From contig MNZL01000078.1 in the NCBI GenBank assembly GCA_001873585.1, positions 1 to 12,685 of the forward strand: a stretch of DNA of 12,685 nucleotides, written 5' to 3'. Position 1 is the stretch's first letter. Every line of letters starts with the position of its first letter. This stretch comes from Rhodobacterales bacterium CG2_30_65_12 (GTDB taxonomy: Bacteria > Pseudomonadota > Alphaproteobacteria > Rhodobacterales > Rhodobacteraceae). Below, one piece after another: positions 1 through 6,349 of the stretch. Below the pieces are notes generated by a model. It did not search any database. It was given only the letters and a program-made list of their open reading frames with translations, and was not told the DNA's origin. The position numbers were made by a program, and so were the translations under genes.

Positions 1-91
1 TGGCCGTGGCCCCATCCTGCCACATTTCCGCCGCAAACGGTGCAGAATCTAAACGAATGGTTAACCCAGAAATCGACCGGAGGTCGCCCCG
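1..91. other. Leader of yicC; edge of window
   Basis: Short stretch before yicC. A frame starting at base 2 is open from the window edge to a TAA at 50-52 and could be the last 16 codons of an upstream gene, but it is too short to identify. GGTTAACC at 58-65 is an 8-bp palindrome of unknown meaning. A strong Shine-Dalgarno GGAGG at 79-83 lies 8 bases before the yicC ATG and fixes that start. Confidence 0.5.
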
Positions 92-982
92 ATGATCCTT
101 TCCATGACCGGCTTTGCCTCGCTGAAAGGCGCCCACGGGCCCTGGAGCTGGGCCTGGGATATACGCTCGGTGAATGGCCGTGGGCTCGATCTGCGGCTGA
201 AACTGCCCGACTGGATCGAGGGGCTGGAGGTGCCGGTGCGCAAGGCGCTCGGCGAGGCGATCACGCGTGGCAATGTCTCGGTCGGGCTTCGGCTCACGCG
301 CGAGGCCGGCGCTGGTGCGCTGGCGCTCGATCGGGCAGCGCTGGAGCGCTCGCTCGCGCTTCTGGCCGAAATCGGCCACGCGGCCGAGGCGCGCGGCATC
401 GAGCTCGCCCGCCCCAGCGCGGTGGAGATCGCCGCGATGCGGGGGGTGCTGGACGCAAGCCCACAGGAGGAAGACATCACGCCCTTGCGCGCGGCGTTGC
501 TGGCCGCCCTGCCGGCGCTGATCGCCGCGTTCAACCAGATGCGCAGCCACGAAGGCGCGGCGCTGGGCGTGGTGCTGACCGATCAGCTCGCCGTGGTCGA
601 GGCGCTGGTGGGCGAAGCGCTGGCGGCGGTGGAGGCGCGGCGCGCGGCGCAAGGCCAGGCGCTGCGCACGGCGCTTGCCCGGGTGATCGACAACAGCGAA
701 GGCATCGACGAGGCCCGGGTGGCGCAGGAGCTGGCCCTGATCGCGGTGAAATCCGACGTGCGCGAGGAAATCGACCGGCTCACCGCCCATGTCGCCCAGG
801 CCCGCGCGCTGCTCGCGGGCGCTGAGGCGCGCGGGCGCAAGCTCGATTTTCTGATGCAGGAGTTCAACCGCGAGGCAAACACGCTGTGTTCGAAATCGCA
901 GTTCCCCGACCTCACCCGGATCGGGCTCGACCTCAAGGCGCTGATCGACCAGATGCGCGAACAGGTTCAGAACGTGGAGTAA
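92..982 (+). CDS. yicC: YicC/YloC family endoribonuclease
   Basis: Encodes 296 residues, the normal length for the YicC/YloC family. The N-terminus MILSMTGFA and the nearby RSVNGRGLDLRLKLP are the hallmark of the YicC N-terminal domain (about residues 1-155). The C-terminal DUF1732 region carries GRKLDFLMQEFNREANTLCSK and ends with a KALIDQMREQVQNVE helix, both very typical. Family knowledge: YicC proteins are cytoplasmic oligomeric endoribonucleases; the E. coli protein is linked to turnover of the small RNA RyhB. The start has GGAGG 8 bases upstream. The stop is 5 bp before the gmk start, so the two are co-transcribed, the usual yicC-gmk pairing. Nothing looks broken. The family call is very secure; the RNA targets here are unknown. 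Confidence 0.96.
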   Translation: MILSMTGFASLKGAHGPWSWAWDIRSVNGRGLDLRLKLPDWIEGLEVPVRKALGEAITRGNVSVGLRLTREAGAGALALDRAALERSLALLAEIGHAAEARGIELARPSAVEIAAMRGVLDASPQEEDITPLRAALLAALPALIAAFNQMRSHEGAALGVVLTDQLAVVEALVGEALAAVEARRAAQGQALRTALARVIDNSEGIDEARVAQELALIAVKSDVREEIDRLTAHVAQARALLAGAEARGRKLDFLMQEFNREANTLCSKSQFPDLTRIGLDLKALIDQMREQVQNVE

Positions 983-987
983 CGGAT

Positions 988-1635
988 ATGGACAGATCAA
1001 CCCGGCGCGGCCTGCTCATTATCCTCTCTTCACCCTCTGGCGCGGGAAAATCCACCCTGGCGCGCAAGCTGATGGACTGGGACGATACGCTCTCGTTCTC
1101 TGTCTCCGCCACCACCCGGGCCCCGCGCCCCGGCGAGCAAGACGCGGTGGACTACCGCTTCGTTTCCGAAGCGCGCTTCAAGGCGATGGTGGCCGAAAAC
1201 GAGATGCTGGAACACGCCCACGTGTTTGGCAATTTCTACGGCTCGCCGATGGCACCGGTGCGCGATGCTATCGAAACCGGGCGCGACGTGCTGTTTGATG
1301 TCGATTGGCAGGGGGCCGAGCAGATCAAGCACTCGGCCTTGCGCGACCATGTGCTCTCGGTCTTCGTGCTGCCGCCTTCGATCTCCGAGTTGCGCCGCCG
1401 GCTCGTCAACCGGGGGCAGGATTCGGCGGAGGTGATCCATAAACGGATGCAGAAAAGCTGGGATGAGATCAGCCACTGGCACGGCTACGATTATGTGCTG
1501 ATCAACGACGAACTCGAGGTGACCTTCGAGCGGCTCAAGACCATCATCACCGCCGAACGCCTGCGCCAGGCGCAACAACCGGGCCTCGTGGCTTTCATCC
1601 GTAACCTTCAGGCCGAATTCGAGGAACTGACATGA
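988..1635 (+). CDS. gmk: Guanylate kinase
   Basis: Encodes 215 residues. The enzyme phosphorylates GMP to GDP with ATP in the cytoplasm, an essential step toward GTP and dGTP. The P-loop SSPSGAGKST lies at about residues 14-23. The GMP-binding segment SVSATTRAPRPGEQDAVDYRF and the DVDWQGAEQIK segment follow in the family order. The reading frame is open upstream to 886, but the ATG at 988 is chosen because it lies 5 bp after the yicC stop and gives the standard N-terminus MDRSTRRGLLIILSS; longer versions would overlap yicC. The 3' end overlaps the next gene by ATGA (1632-1635), suggesting translational coupling. Confidence 0.97.
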   Translation: MDRSTRRGLLIILSSPSGAGKSTLARKLMDWDDTLSFSVSATTRAPRPGEQDAVDYRFVSEARFKAMVAENEMLEHAHVFGNFYGSPMAPVRDAIETGRDVLFDVDWQGAEQIKHSALRDHVLSVFVLPPSISELRRRLVNRGQDSAEVIHKRMQKSWDEISHWHGYDYVLINDELEVTFERLKTIITAERLRQAQQPGLVAFIRNLQAEFEELT

Positions 1636-2156
1636 CGATCTACGCGCTCGACGGGGTCGCGCCCGATATTGCCGCCGATGCCTGGGTGGCGCCGGATGCC
1701 AACGTGATCGGCAAGGTGGTGCTGGCGCCGGGAAGCTCGGTCTGGTTTGGCGCCACCCTGCGGGGCGACAACGAGCCGATCACGGTCGGCGCGCGTTCAA
1801 ACCTGCAAGACAACGTGGTCTGCCACACCGATCCCGGCTTTCCGCTGGTGGTGGGTGATGACGTGACGGTGGGCCACAAGGCGATGCTGCATGGCTGCGA
1901 GATCGGCGCAGGCTCGCTGATCGGCATGGGCGCGACGATCCTCAACGGCGCGCGCATCGGCATGGGCTGCCTGATCGGCGCGGGGGCATTGGTGACGGAA
2001 GGCAAGGAGATCGCCGATGGCAGCCTGGTGATCGGCAGCCCGGGCCGGGTGGTGCGCGCGCTTGACGAAGCGGCGCGCGAAAAGCTGCTGCAAAGTGCCG
2101 CGCAGTACCGCGCCAACGCCGCGCGCTACCGGGCCGGGCTCACCCGAATTGGTTGA
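1632..2156 (+). CDS. Gamma carbonic anhydrase family protein
   Basis: Encodes 174 residues with a left-handed beta-helix hexapeptide repeat through about residues 15-145 (runs such as GSLIGMGATILNGARIGMGCLIGAG) and a C-terminal alpha-helix. The three likely zinc-ligand histidines are visible: H65 (CHTD), H82 (GHKAML) and H87 (LHG). The RGD (44-46) and QD (59-60) residues typical of gamma-class enzymes are also present. Family members (YrdA/PaaY/CaiE type) are cytoplasmic trimers; some hydrate CO2, others have no proven activity. The gene overlaps gmk by 4 bp and is last in its operon, followed at once by a large inverted repeat. Family assignment is firm; catalytic activity and physiological role are inferred. 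Confidence 0.93.
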   Translation: MTIYALDGVAPDIAADAWVAPDANVIGKVVLAPGSSVWFGATLRGDNEPITVGARSNLQDNVVCHTDPGFPLVVGDDVTVGHKAMLHGCEIGAGSLIGMGATILNGARIGMGCLIGAGALVTEGKEIADGSLVIGSPGRVVRALDEAAREKLLQSAAQYRANAARYRAGLTRIG

Positions 2157-2160
2157 CGGG

Positions 2161-2316
2161 GCAGGGGGGCTGTCTGCCCCCCTCTTGGCCCAAGGGCCAA
2201 TTCACCCTCCGAAGGTATTTCCCGACCAAAGAAGCCGGACAACGCGCGCATTTCTTTGGTCTCGAAATACCTTCCGGGGGTGAGCGCGCAGCGCGAGGGG
2301 GCAGACAGCCCCCTGC
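2161..2316. terminator. Nested inverted repeat between convergent genes
   Basis: The whole gap between two convergent genes is one symmetrical structure. Outer arms 2161-2184 and 2295-2316 are reverse complements except for one extra G or C in each homopolymer run. Each arm also folds on itself: GGGGGGC-TGTCT-GCCCCCC on the left, GGGGGC-AGACA-GCCCCC on the right. Inner arms 2203-2234 and 2251-2282 match at 27 of 32 positions; each contains GAAGGTATTTC and ACCAAAGAA. A separate small palindrome, TTGGCCC-AA-GGGCCAA, is at 2185-2200. It starts 4 bp after one stop codon and ends 4 bp before the other, so a bidirectional terminator is the simplest role. The GGTATTT...CCAAAGAA type of unit recurs between genes in Rhodobacterales, from memory. 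Confidence 0.75.
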
Positions 2317-2320
2317 GCGG

Positions 2321-2824
2321 TCAGTCCTTGCCGCGATAGGGCTCGACGTATTGCAGCGCCATGTCCCACGGAAAGAAAATCCAGGTGTCCTGGCTCACCT
2401 CGGTGATGAAGGTATCGACCATCGGTCGGCCCTTGGGCTTGGCGTAAACGGTGGCGAAATGCGCCTTTGGCAGGAGCTTGCGCACCACTTCCAACGTCTT
2501 GCCGGTGTCGACGAGATCGTCAACGATCAGCACACCTGCGCCGTCTCCCACCAGGTCCATGTCGGGGGATTTGATCACCGTCGGCTCGGATTGCGCCTGG
2601 TGGTCGTAGCTTTTCACGCTCACGGTATCGACGGTGCGGATCCCAAGCTCGCGGCTGACGATCATCGCCGGGGCCATGCCGCCACGGGTGATGGCCACCA
2701 CCGCCTTCCACGCGCCGTCATCCGGTCCGTGGCCGTCGAGCCGCCAGGCCAGCGCGCGGCTGTCGCGGTGGATTTGATCCCAGGAGACGTGAAAGCCTTT
2801 TTCGTGTGGCAGACGTTCGGTCAT
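2321..2824 (-). CDS. gpt: Xanthine(-guanine) phosphoribosyltransferase
   Basis: Encodes 167 residues, starting MTERLPHEKGF. A type I phosphoribosyltransferase fold is shown by the PRPP loop VLIVDDLVDTGKT at about residues 98-110 and by AITRGGMAPA near residues 44-53. The late WIFFPWD segment is typical of bacterial Gpt proteins. The enzyme salvages xanthine and guanine to XMP and GMP using PRPP, in the cytoplasm or at the inner membrane face. The frame is open further upstream, but this ATG overlaps the fabI stop as ATGA (2821-2824) and the upstream residues do not look like the family. It is the second gene of the fabI-gpt operon. The exact base preference cannot be read from sequence alone. 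Confidence 0.93.
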   Translation of the reverse strand: MTERLPHEKGFHVSWDQIHRDSRALAWRLDGHGPDDGAWKAVVAITRGGMAPAMIVSRELGIRTVDTVSVKSYDHQAQSEPTVIKSPDMDLVGDGAGVLIVDDLVDTGKTLEVVRKLLPKAHFATVYAKPKGRPMVDTFITEVSQDTWIFFPWDMALQYVEPYRGKD

Positions 2825-3645
2825 TCTTCCGTTCCCCCGGCGGAGGCGTCGATGTCGGGCGCGTCGACCGCCTTCATGCCGACCACATGATAGCCGGCAT
2901 CGACGTGGTGGGTCTCGCCGGTGACGCCGGCACCGAGATCGGAGAGCAGGTAGAGCGCGGAATTGCCCACGTCGTCGATTGTCACGGTGCGTCGCAGCGG
3001 CGAATTGAGTTCGTTCCACTTCAGGATATAGCGAAAATCGCCGATCCCCGAGGCGGCCAGCGTCTTGATCGGGCCGGCGGAAATGGCGTTTACCCGAATG
3101 CCGTCCTTGCCATAATCCTCGGCAAGGTAGCGCACGCTTGCCTCAAGCGCCGCCTTGGCCACGCCCATCACGTTGTAATGCGGCATCACCCGCTCCGACC
3201 CGTAATAGGTGAGCGTGAGCATCGCGCCGCCATCGGGCATCAGCGCGGCGGCGCGTCGGGCGACGGAGGTAAACGAATACACCGAGACATCCATCGTCAC
3301 GAGGAAGTTGTCGCGGGTGGTGTCGCCATAGCGGCCGCGAAGCTGCGCCTTGTCGGAATAGCCGATGGCGTGAACCAGAAAGTCGATCTTGCCCCAGGTT
3401 TTGCGCAGCACGTCAAAAAGCGCGTCGACCGAGGCATCGTCGCCCACGTCGCATTCGGCGATGATCGGCGCGTCGAGTCGTTCGGCCAGCGGCACCGCGC
3501 GCTTTTTCATCACCTCGCCGTGGTAGGAAATGGCCAGCTCCGCGCCGGCCTTGTGCAGGGCCTGTGCAATGCCCCAAGCCATGCTCTTGTCGTTCGCGAG
3601 CCCCATGATCAGGCCCCGCTTGCCGTTCATCAACCCGTTGGACAT
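2821..3645 (-). CDS. fabI: Enoyl-[acyl-carrier-protein] reductase (NADH)
   Basis: Encodes 274 residues from MSNGLMNGKRG. It catalyses the last reduction of each fatty acid elongation cycle, trans-2-enoyl-ACP to acyl-ACP. The divergent dinucleotide-binding motif GLANDKSMAWG (about 15-25), characteristic of FabI rather than ordinary short-chain dehydrogenases, is present. The catalytic segment YNVMGVAKA gives Tyr157 and Lys164, with a Tyr pair at 147-148 in TYYGS. SAGPIKTLAASGI and the C-terminal VTGETHHVDAGYHVVGM are also standard. An in-frame ATG 24 bases upstream (3669) is possible, but the chosen one has GGGGA about 8 bases ahead and gives the usual N-terminus. First gene of a two-gene operon, divergent from pdxH. 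Confidence 0.96.
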   Translation of the reverse strand: MSNGLMNGKRGLIMGLANDKSMAWGIAQALHKAGAELAISYHGEVMKKRAVPLAERLDAPIIAECDVGDDASVDALFDVLRKTWGKIDFLVHAIGYSDKAQLRGRYGDTTRDNFLVTMDVSVYSFTSVARRAAALMPDGGAMLTLTYYGSERVMPHYNVMGVAKAALEASVRYLAEDYGKDGIRVNAISAGPIKTLAASGIGDFRYILKWNELNSPLRRTVTIDDVGNSALYLLSDLGAGVTGETHHVDAGYHVVGMKAVDAPDIDASAGGTEE

Positions 3646-3767
3646 TCGCTGTTCCCCGTCCCGTCGCATTCGGTTAAGCCGGTTTAGGCGATTGGCCGGG
3701 GTGCTTCAAGCCTGCCCGAGGGGCGGCGTGACGCGGCCGCAATCCGAGAAGGACAACGGAGGCAAAC
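3646..3767. promoter_or_regulatory. Divergent fabI / pdxH intergenic region
   Basis: This 122-bp gap must hold promoters for fabI (leftward) and pdxH (rightward). I see no convincing -35/-10 pair in either direction. A pdxH ribosome binding site, CGGAGG at 3757-3762, lies 5 bases before its ATG. The fabI side has GGGGA on the minus strand. Confidence 0.4.
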
Positions 3768-4373
3768 ATGGCGGACAGAACCGGCATCTTCGCAGGCAAC
3801 GACCCGTTTCGCATCGCGCGCGACTGGCTCGACGAGGCTGGGGCCAGCGAGATCAACGATCCCAACGCGATCGCGCTCGCCACAGTCGACGCCACCGGCA
3901 TGCCGAACGCGCGGATGGTGCTCCTGAAAGAGATCGAAGACGACGCCTTCGTGTTCTACACCAACTATGGCTCGGCCAAGTCAGGCGAGATCGAGGCCAG
4001 CGGCAAGGCCGCCTTCGTGATGCATTGGAAGAGCCTGCGCCGCCAGATCCGCGTGCGCGGAACGGTGACGCGGGAGGACGGGGCCAAGGCGGATGATTAT
4101 TTCACCTCGCGCAGCCTCAAGAGCCGGCTCGGCGCCTGGGCCTCGCGCCAGTCGCAGCCACTGGCCTCGCGGGGCGCGCTGGTGGCCGAGGTCGCCCGTT
4201 TGACGCCAAAGCTCGGGATGCACCCGCCGCGCCCGCCGTTCTGGGGCGGCTACCGCATACGCCCGCTCGAGATCGAATTCTGGGCCGACGGACCGTTCCG
4301 GCTGCACGACCGCTTTCGCTGGAGCCGCGAGGGCCTCGATGCGGCTTGGGAGATTCAGCGCCTCAACCCCTGA
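3768..4373 (+). CDS. pdxH: Pyridoxamine 5'-phosphate oxidase
   Basis: Encodes 201 residues, the normal size for this FMN-dependent homodimer. It oxidises pyridoxamine- or pyridoxine-5'-phosphate to pyridoxal 5'-phosphate, the last step of vitamin B6 synthesis and salvage. The FMN/PLP-binding split-barrel is seen in PNARMVLLKEIEDDAFVFYTN (about 46-66) and SAKSGEIEASGKAAFVMHW. The C-terminal PdxH dimerisation region is complete: FWGGYRIRPLEIEFWADG, LHDRFRWSR and the terminal IQRLNP. The start is fixed by CGGAGG 5 bases upstream; a longer frame from 3530 lies in a different register. Transcribed singly and divergent from fabI. Confidence 0.96.
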   Translation: MADRTGIFAGNDPFRIARDWLDEAGASEINDPNAIALATVDATGMPNARMVLLKEIEDDAFVFYTNYGSAKSGEIEASGKAAFVMHWKSLRRQIRVRGTVTREDGAKADDYFTSRSLKSRLGAWASRQSQPLASRGALVAEVARLTPKLGMHPPRPPFWGGYRIRPLEIEFWADGPFRLHDRFRWSREGLDAAWEIQRLNP

Positions 4374-4409
4374 TCTGTGCGCTCTACCGCTGCGGCGGCG
4401 CGCAAGTAT

Positions 4410-4431
4410 GCGGAAAACCGCCAGTTTTTTT
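4410..4431 (+). terminator. Weak terminator after pdxH
   Basis: GCGG-AAAA-CCGC (4410-4421) can form a short 4-bp stem, followed after CAG by seven consecutive T (4425-4431). It sits 36 bp after the pdxH stop. The stem is short, so efficiency is doubtful. Confidence 0.35.
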
Positions 4432-4439
4432 ACGCAGCG

Positions 4440-4467
4440 TTGTGCGCAATCTGCACGAGCCTATACA
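4440..4467 (+). promoter_or_regulatory. Candidate sigma70 promoter for the cold-shock gene
   Basis: TTGTGC (4440-4445) and TATACA (4462-4467) are separated by 16 bp, a reasonable housekeeping -35/-10 pair. This would give a 5' leader of roughly 80 bases before the ATG at 4557. Long leaders are common for cold-shock genes. Only visual evidence. Confidence 0.4.
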
Positions 4468-4556
4468 AAAATACAGGTGCACACGCGGTTGCGCTTGGCG
4501 ACGATGTGTCACAGATAATGCGTGGGATGCGAACTTTCGCGGCGGGAACGCTTTAG

Positions 4557-5099
4557 ATGACACAGGATGAAGAGACCGGCTTGCGGGAAACCCTGCATGG
4601 CCAGGTAAAGTGGTTCGATCCGACGAAGGGCTTCGGCTTTGTCGTTGCGGATCAGGGTGGGCCGGACATTTTGTTGCACGCCAACGTGCTGCGGAATTTT
4701 GGCCAAAGCTCCGTTGCCGACGGGGCGCGGATCGAGCTGGTGGCGCAGGCCACCAAGCGCGGGATGCAGGCCGTGGAGGTGCTCGCAATCGAGCCGCCCG
4801 AAGGCAGCGAACACGCGACAGAGGCGCTCTCGGAGGATCATTTCGATCTGTCCGAGGCCGGGCCGATGGAGCCGGCGCGGGTAAAATGGTTCGACAAGGG
4901 CAAGGGCTTCGGATTTGCCAATGCGTATGGTCGGCCTGAAGATATCTTCATCCATATCGAGGTGCTGCGCCGATCGGGGTTTGCCGATCTGCAGCCCGGC
5001 GAGGCGGTATGCCTGCGCATGGCCGAGGGCTCACGCGGCCGCATGGCGGTGCTGGTCTGCGCCTGGGACATGGCGCTGCACGCCAACAAGGACGCCTGA
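4557..5099 (+). CDS. Tandem cold-shock-domain protein
   Basis: Encodes 180 residues with two cold-shock domains, unlike the usual single-domain proteins of about 67-70 residues. Domain 1 (about 14-78) has GQVKWFDPTKGFGFVV (RNP1) and DILLHANVL (RNP2). Domain 2 (about 107-170) has ARVKWFDKGKGFGFA and DIFIHIEVL. An acidic linker (about 80-105) joins them. The aromatic and basic nucleic-acid-binding residues are kept in both domains, so both probably bind single-stranded RNA or DNA. Two-domain forms are known in Rhodobacterales and other alphaproteobacteria. The ATG has GGGA about 9 bases upstream. The stop is 2 bp before the DUF192 gene, so the two are almost certainly co-transcribed. Cold induction cannot be inferred from sequence alone. 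Confidence 0.93.
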   Translation: MTQDEETGLRETLHGQVKWFDPTKGFGFVVADQGGPDILLHANVLRNFGQSSVADGARIELVAQATKRGMQAVEVLAIEPPEGSEHATEALSEDHFDLSEAGPMEPARVKWFDKGKGFGFANAYGRPEDIFIHIEVLRRSGFADLQPGEAVCLRMAEGSRGRMAVLVCAWDMALHANKDA

Positions 5100-5101
5100 C
5101 G

Positions 5102-5587
5102 ATGCGGCGCGGGCTTGCCGCCGCCGCCGCGTTCGCTGTGCTGGTCTCGGCCGGCATGGCGTGGGCCGAGGGCGAGCCCTGTGCGCCGGACCGGCTCGAT
5201 ATCCGGGGCGACTTCGGCGCGGCGCGGTTTTCTGTCGAGCTTGCCGATGATCGGGCGGAGCAGGAGCGCGGGTTGATGTTTCGTGAAAACCTGCCGGCCT
5301 CGCAAGGCATGCTCTTTGTCTATCCGCGCCCGGGGGCCCCGGCGTTCTGGATGCGCAACACGCTGATCCCGCTCGACATGCTTTTCCTGACCCCCGAAGG
5401 GATTGTGCAATATCTGCACCCGATGGCCATTCCGGGGGATGAGACGCCGATCCGGGGCGGTGACGGGGTGCTCGCCGTGCTCGAAATCAAGGGCGGTCTG
5501 GCCGCCATGATCGGGATCCAGCCGGGTGACGAAATCCGCCACCTGGCATTCGGGCCGGATGCCGCCTGGGGTTGCGGCGCGGAGTAA
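5102..5587 (+). CDS. Exported DUF192 family protein
   Basis: Encodes 161 residues. Residues 1-22 form a clear signal peptide: basic start MRRG, hydrophobic core, and an AWA cleavage site before EGEPC. The mature part is a DUF192 domain, with ERGLMFRENLPASQGMLFVYP and the signature FWMRNTLIPLDMLFL, then a GVLAVLEIKGG segment. DUF192 proteins are small beta-rich proteins of unknown biochemical role, often periplasmic. The start ATG is 2 bp after the cold-shock gene stop, and no good independent Shine-Dalgarno is seen, so coupling is likely. This cold-shock/DUF192 pairing is, from memory, seen in related bacteria, which does not reveal function. The location is probably periplasm. Confidence 0.88.
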   Translation: MRRGLAAAAAFAVLVSAGMAWAEGEPCAPDRLDIRGDFGAARFSVELADDRAEQERGLMFRENLPASQGMLFVYPRPGAPAFWMRNTLIPLDMLFLTPEGIVQYLHPMAIPGDETPIRGGDGVLAVLEIKGGLAAMIGIQPGDEIRHLAFGPDAAWGCGAE

Positions 5588-5589
5588 AG

Positions 5590-5640
5590 CGACGGCGGGG
5601 CTTTCCAAGCCGCGCGCGCGCCGCTAAACACGCGCCGTCG
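5590..5640. repeat. Stem between DUF192 gene and tRNA-Pro
   Basis: CGACGGCG (5590-5597) is complementary to CGCCGTCG (5633-5640), whose last two bases are the first two of the tRNA. A small inner hairpin GGCTT-TCC-AAGCC lies within. There is no T tract. It may act as an RNA processing or termination signal; role uncertain. Confidence 0.3.
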
Positions 5641-5715
5641 GGGCGTAGCGCAGCCTGGTAGCGCACCTGTTTTGGGAACAGGAGGCCGCGAGTTCGAATC
5701 TCGCCGCCCCGACCA
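5639..5715 (+). tRNA. tRNA-Pro (UGG)
   Basis: A complete 77-nt tRNA cloverleaf. The acceptor arms CGGGGCG (5639-5645) and CGCCCCG (5705-5711) pair fully, followed by discriminator A and an encoded CCA (5713-5715). The anticodon stem CCTGT/ACAGG (5666-5670 and 5678-5682) encloses the loop TTTGGGA, giving anticodon TGG at 5673-5675. The T arm contains GTTCGAATC. The UGG anticodon reads CCA/CCG and, with wobble modification, most proline codons. Confidence 0.97.
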
Positions 5716-5898
5716 CCTTGCGTTTCAAGCGCAAGTGCCTGCCAATCCACAACATACAGTCGATTGCGACCGAACAGACCCAGATTTGGTGGGTTTTCTG
5801 CCCGATTCTTGTGCGATTCAAACATATTCGCGGGCCGTGTGGCTTGCCTGTTGCATCATCGCCGCAGGTGCGACGATCTTTTCGCTCAGGCTGTGAGG

Positions 5899-5910
5899 CA
5901 GTCCGGACTG
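5899..5910. repeat. 12-bp perfect palindrome
   Basis: CAGTCCGGACTG is a perfect palindrome about 440 bp before nrdJ. It could be an operator half of an unknown regulator or chance; no family is recognised. Confidence 0.35.
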
Positions 5911-6097
5911 AACCGATCTGCGAGCCGCCCCGGCGAAAGCCCTGAAAAATCGTGGCCTTTCTCCAGCTGTCCACAATTGGTTAACAGGGCCCGACTCGGG
6001 GCGGCACCAGCGGCCTTCCACGTCAAGCGAAAAAGCTGAAAAATGCCCGTTGATATTTGCGTGGACCTACGTCAGTTTGTGCGAGCTGGTCGGCAAG

Positions 6098-6113
6098 CCA
6101 CAAGATATAGTGG
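6098..6113. promoter_or_regulatory. NrdR box upstream of nrdJ
   Basis: CCACAAGATATAGTGG fits the known NrdR consensus acaCwAtATaTwGtgt closely: the C, A, AT core, T, w and G positions all match except one (g for t at position 7). NrdR is the ATP-cone zinc-finger repressor that controls ribonucleotide reductase genes in most bacteria according to dATP level. The site lies about 240 bp before the nrdJ ATG and overlaps a possible -10 (TATAGT). NrdR boxes usually come as a pair 31-32 bp apart; I see no convincing second box at that distance on either side. Confidence 0.72.
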
Positions 6114-6132
6114 TAGCGATCGAGTAGGGATA

Positions 6133-6147
6133 GGTTATCAGATAACC
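6133..6147. repeat. 15-bp perfect palindrome near NrdR box
   Basis: GGTTATC-A-GATAACC is perfect over 7 bp per arm around a single base. Its centre is about 34 bp from the NrdR-box centre, close to the 31-32 bp spacing of paired NrdR sites, but its sequence does not fit that consensus. It may be an operator for another regulator, or a short leader hairpin (GGTTA-TCAGA-TAACC). Confidence 0.45.
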
Positions 6148-6349
6148 GCGGTCAGAGGCAGGGCTTTCACTTTTTGAAGCAGCGACGCGAGTCGTTTTCA
6201 GCCTTTTCCAAGCGTCCGCACGGCGGATCGCTGCCGGGTTTTCTATGCGCCTGTGTCCCGCTCCGTCGATCCGACCGCGAGGTATGAGACCGGCCCGATG
6301 CGCCAGTATGGCCCGGGCCTCGAGCCAAAAAAGGACGGACGGGGACAAG

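Larger units (their letters stand above)
5716..6349 (+). promoter_or_regulatory. Long nrdJ upstream region
   Basis: These 634 bases hold no convincing gene; the open frames have no recognisable composition or ribosome sites. From left to right it contains a hairpin after the tRNA (CTTGCG/CGCAAG, 5717-5735), a 12-bp palindrome (5899-5910), a NrdR-box match (6098-6113), a 15-bp palindrome (6133-6147), and a small stem CGAC-GCGA-GTCG followed by TTTT (6183-6198). I looked for a cobalamin riboswitch, because nrdJ needs B12, and did not find its conserved core. No clear -35/-10 could be fixed, though TATAGT (6106-6111) inside the NrdR match is a possible -10. Ribosome binding before nrdJ is probably GGGGA at 6341-6345. 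Confidence 0.6.

Noticed and set aside
40..825. Plus-strand frame starting GTG across yicC
   Set aside because: Low-complexity Arg/Gly/Ala translation, out of frame with the clear yicC gene.
2153..2890. Plus-strand frame of 245 codons across the inverted repeat and gpt
   Set aside because: It crosses the palindrome and runs antisense to gpt; no motif and no ribosome site.
5624..5974. Minus-strand frame with GAARFELAASCSQNRCATRLRYAP
   Set aside because: This is the well-known false protein produced by translating the antisense strand of a tRNA gene; it overlaps tRNA-Pro.
5967..5975. DnaA box before nrdJ (CTGTCCACA)
   Set aside because: It differs from TTATCCACA at two positions and stands alone.
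5716..6349. Cobalamin riboswitch before the B12-dependent nrdJ
   Set aside because: I looked for the conserved B12 box and core and did not find them. A covariance-model search would be decisive.
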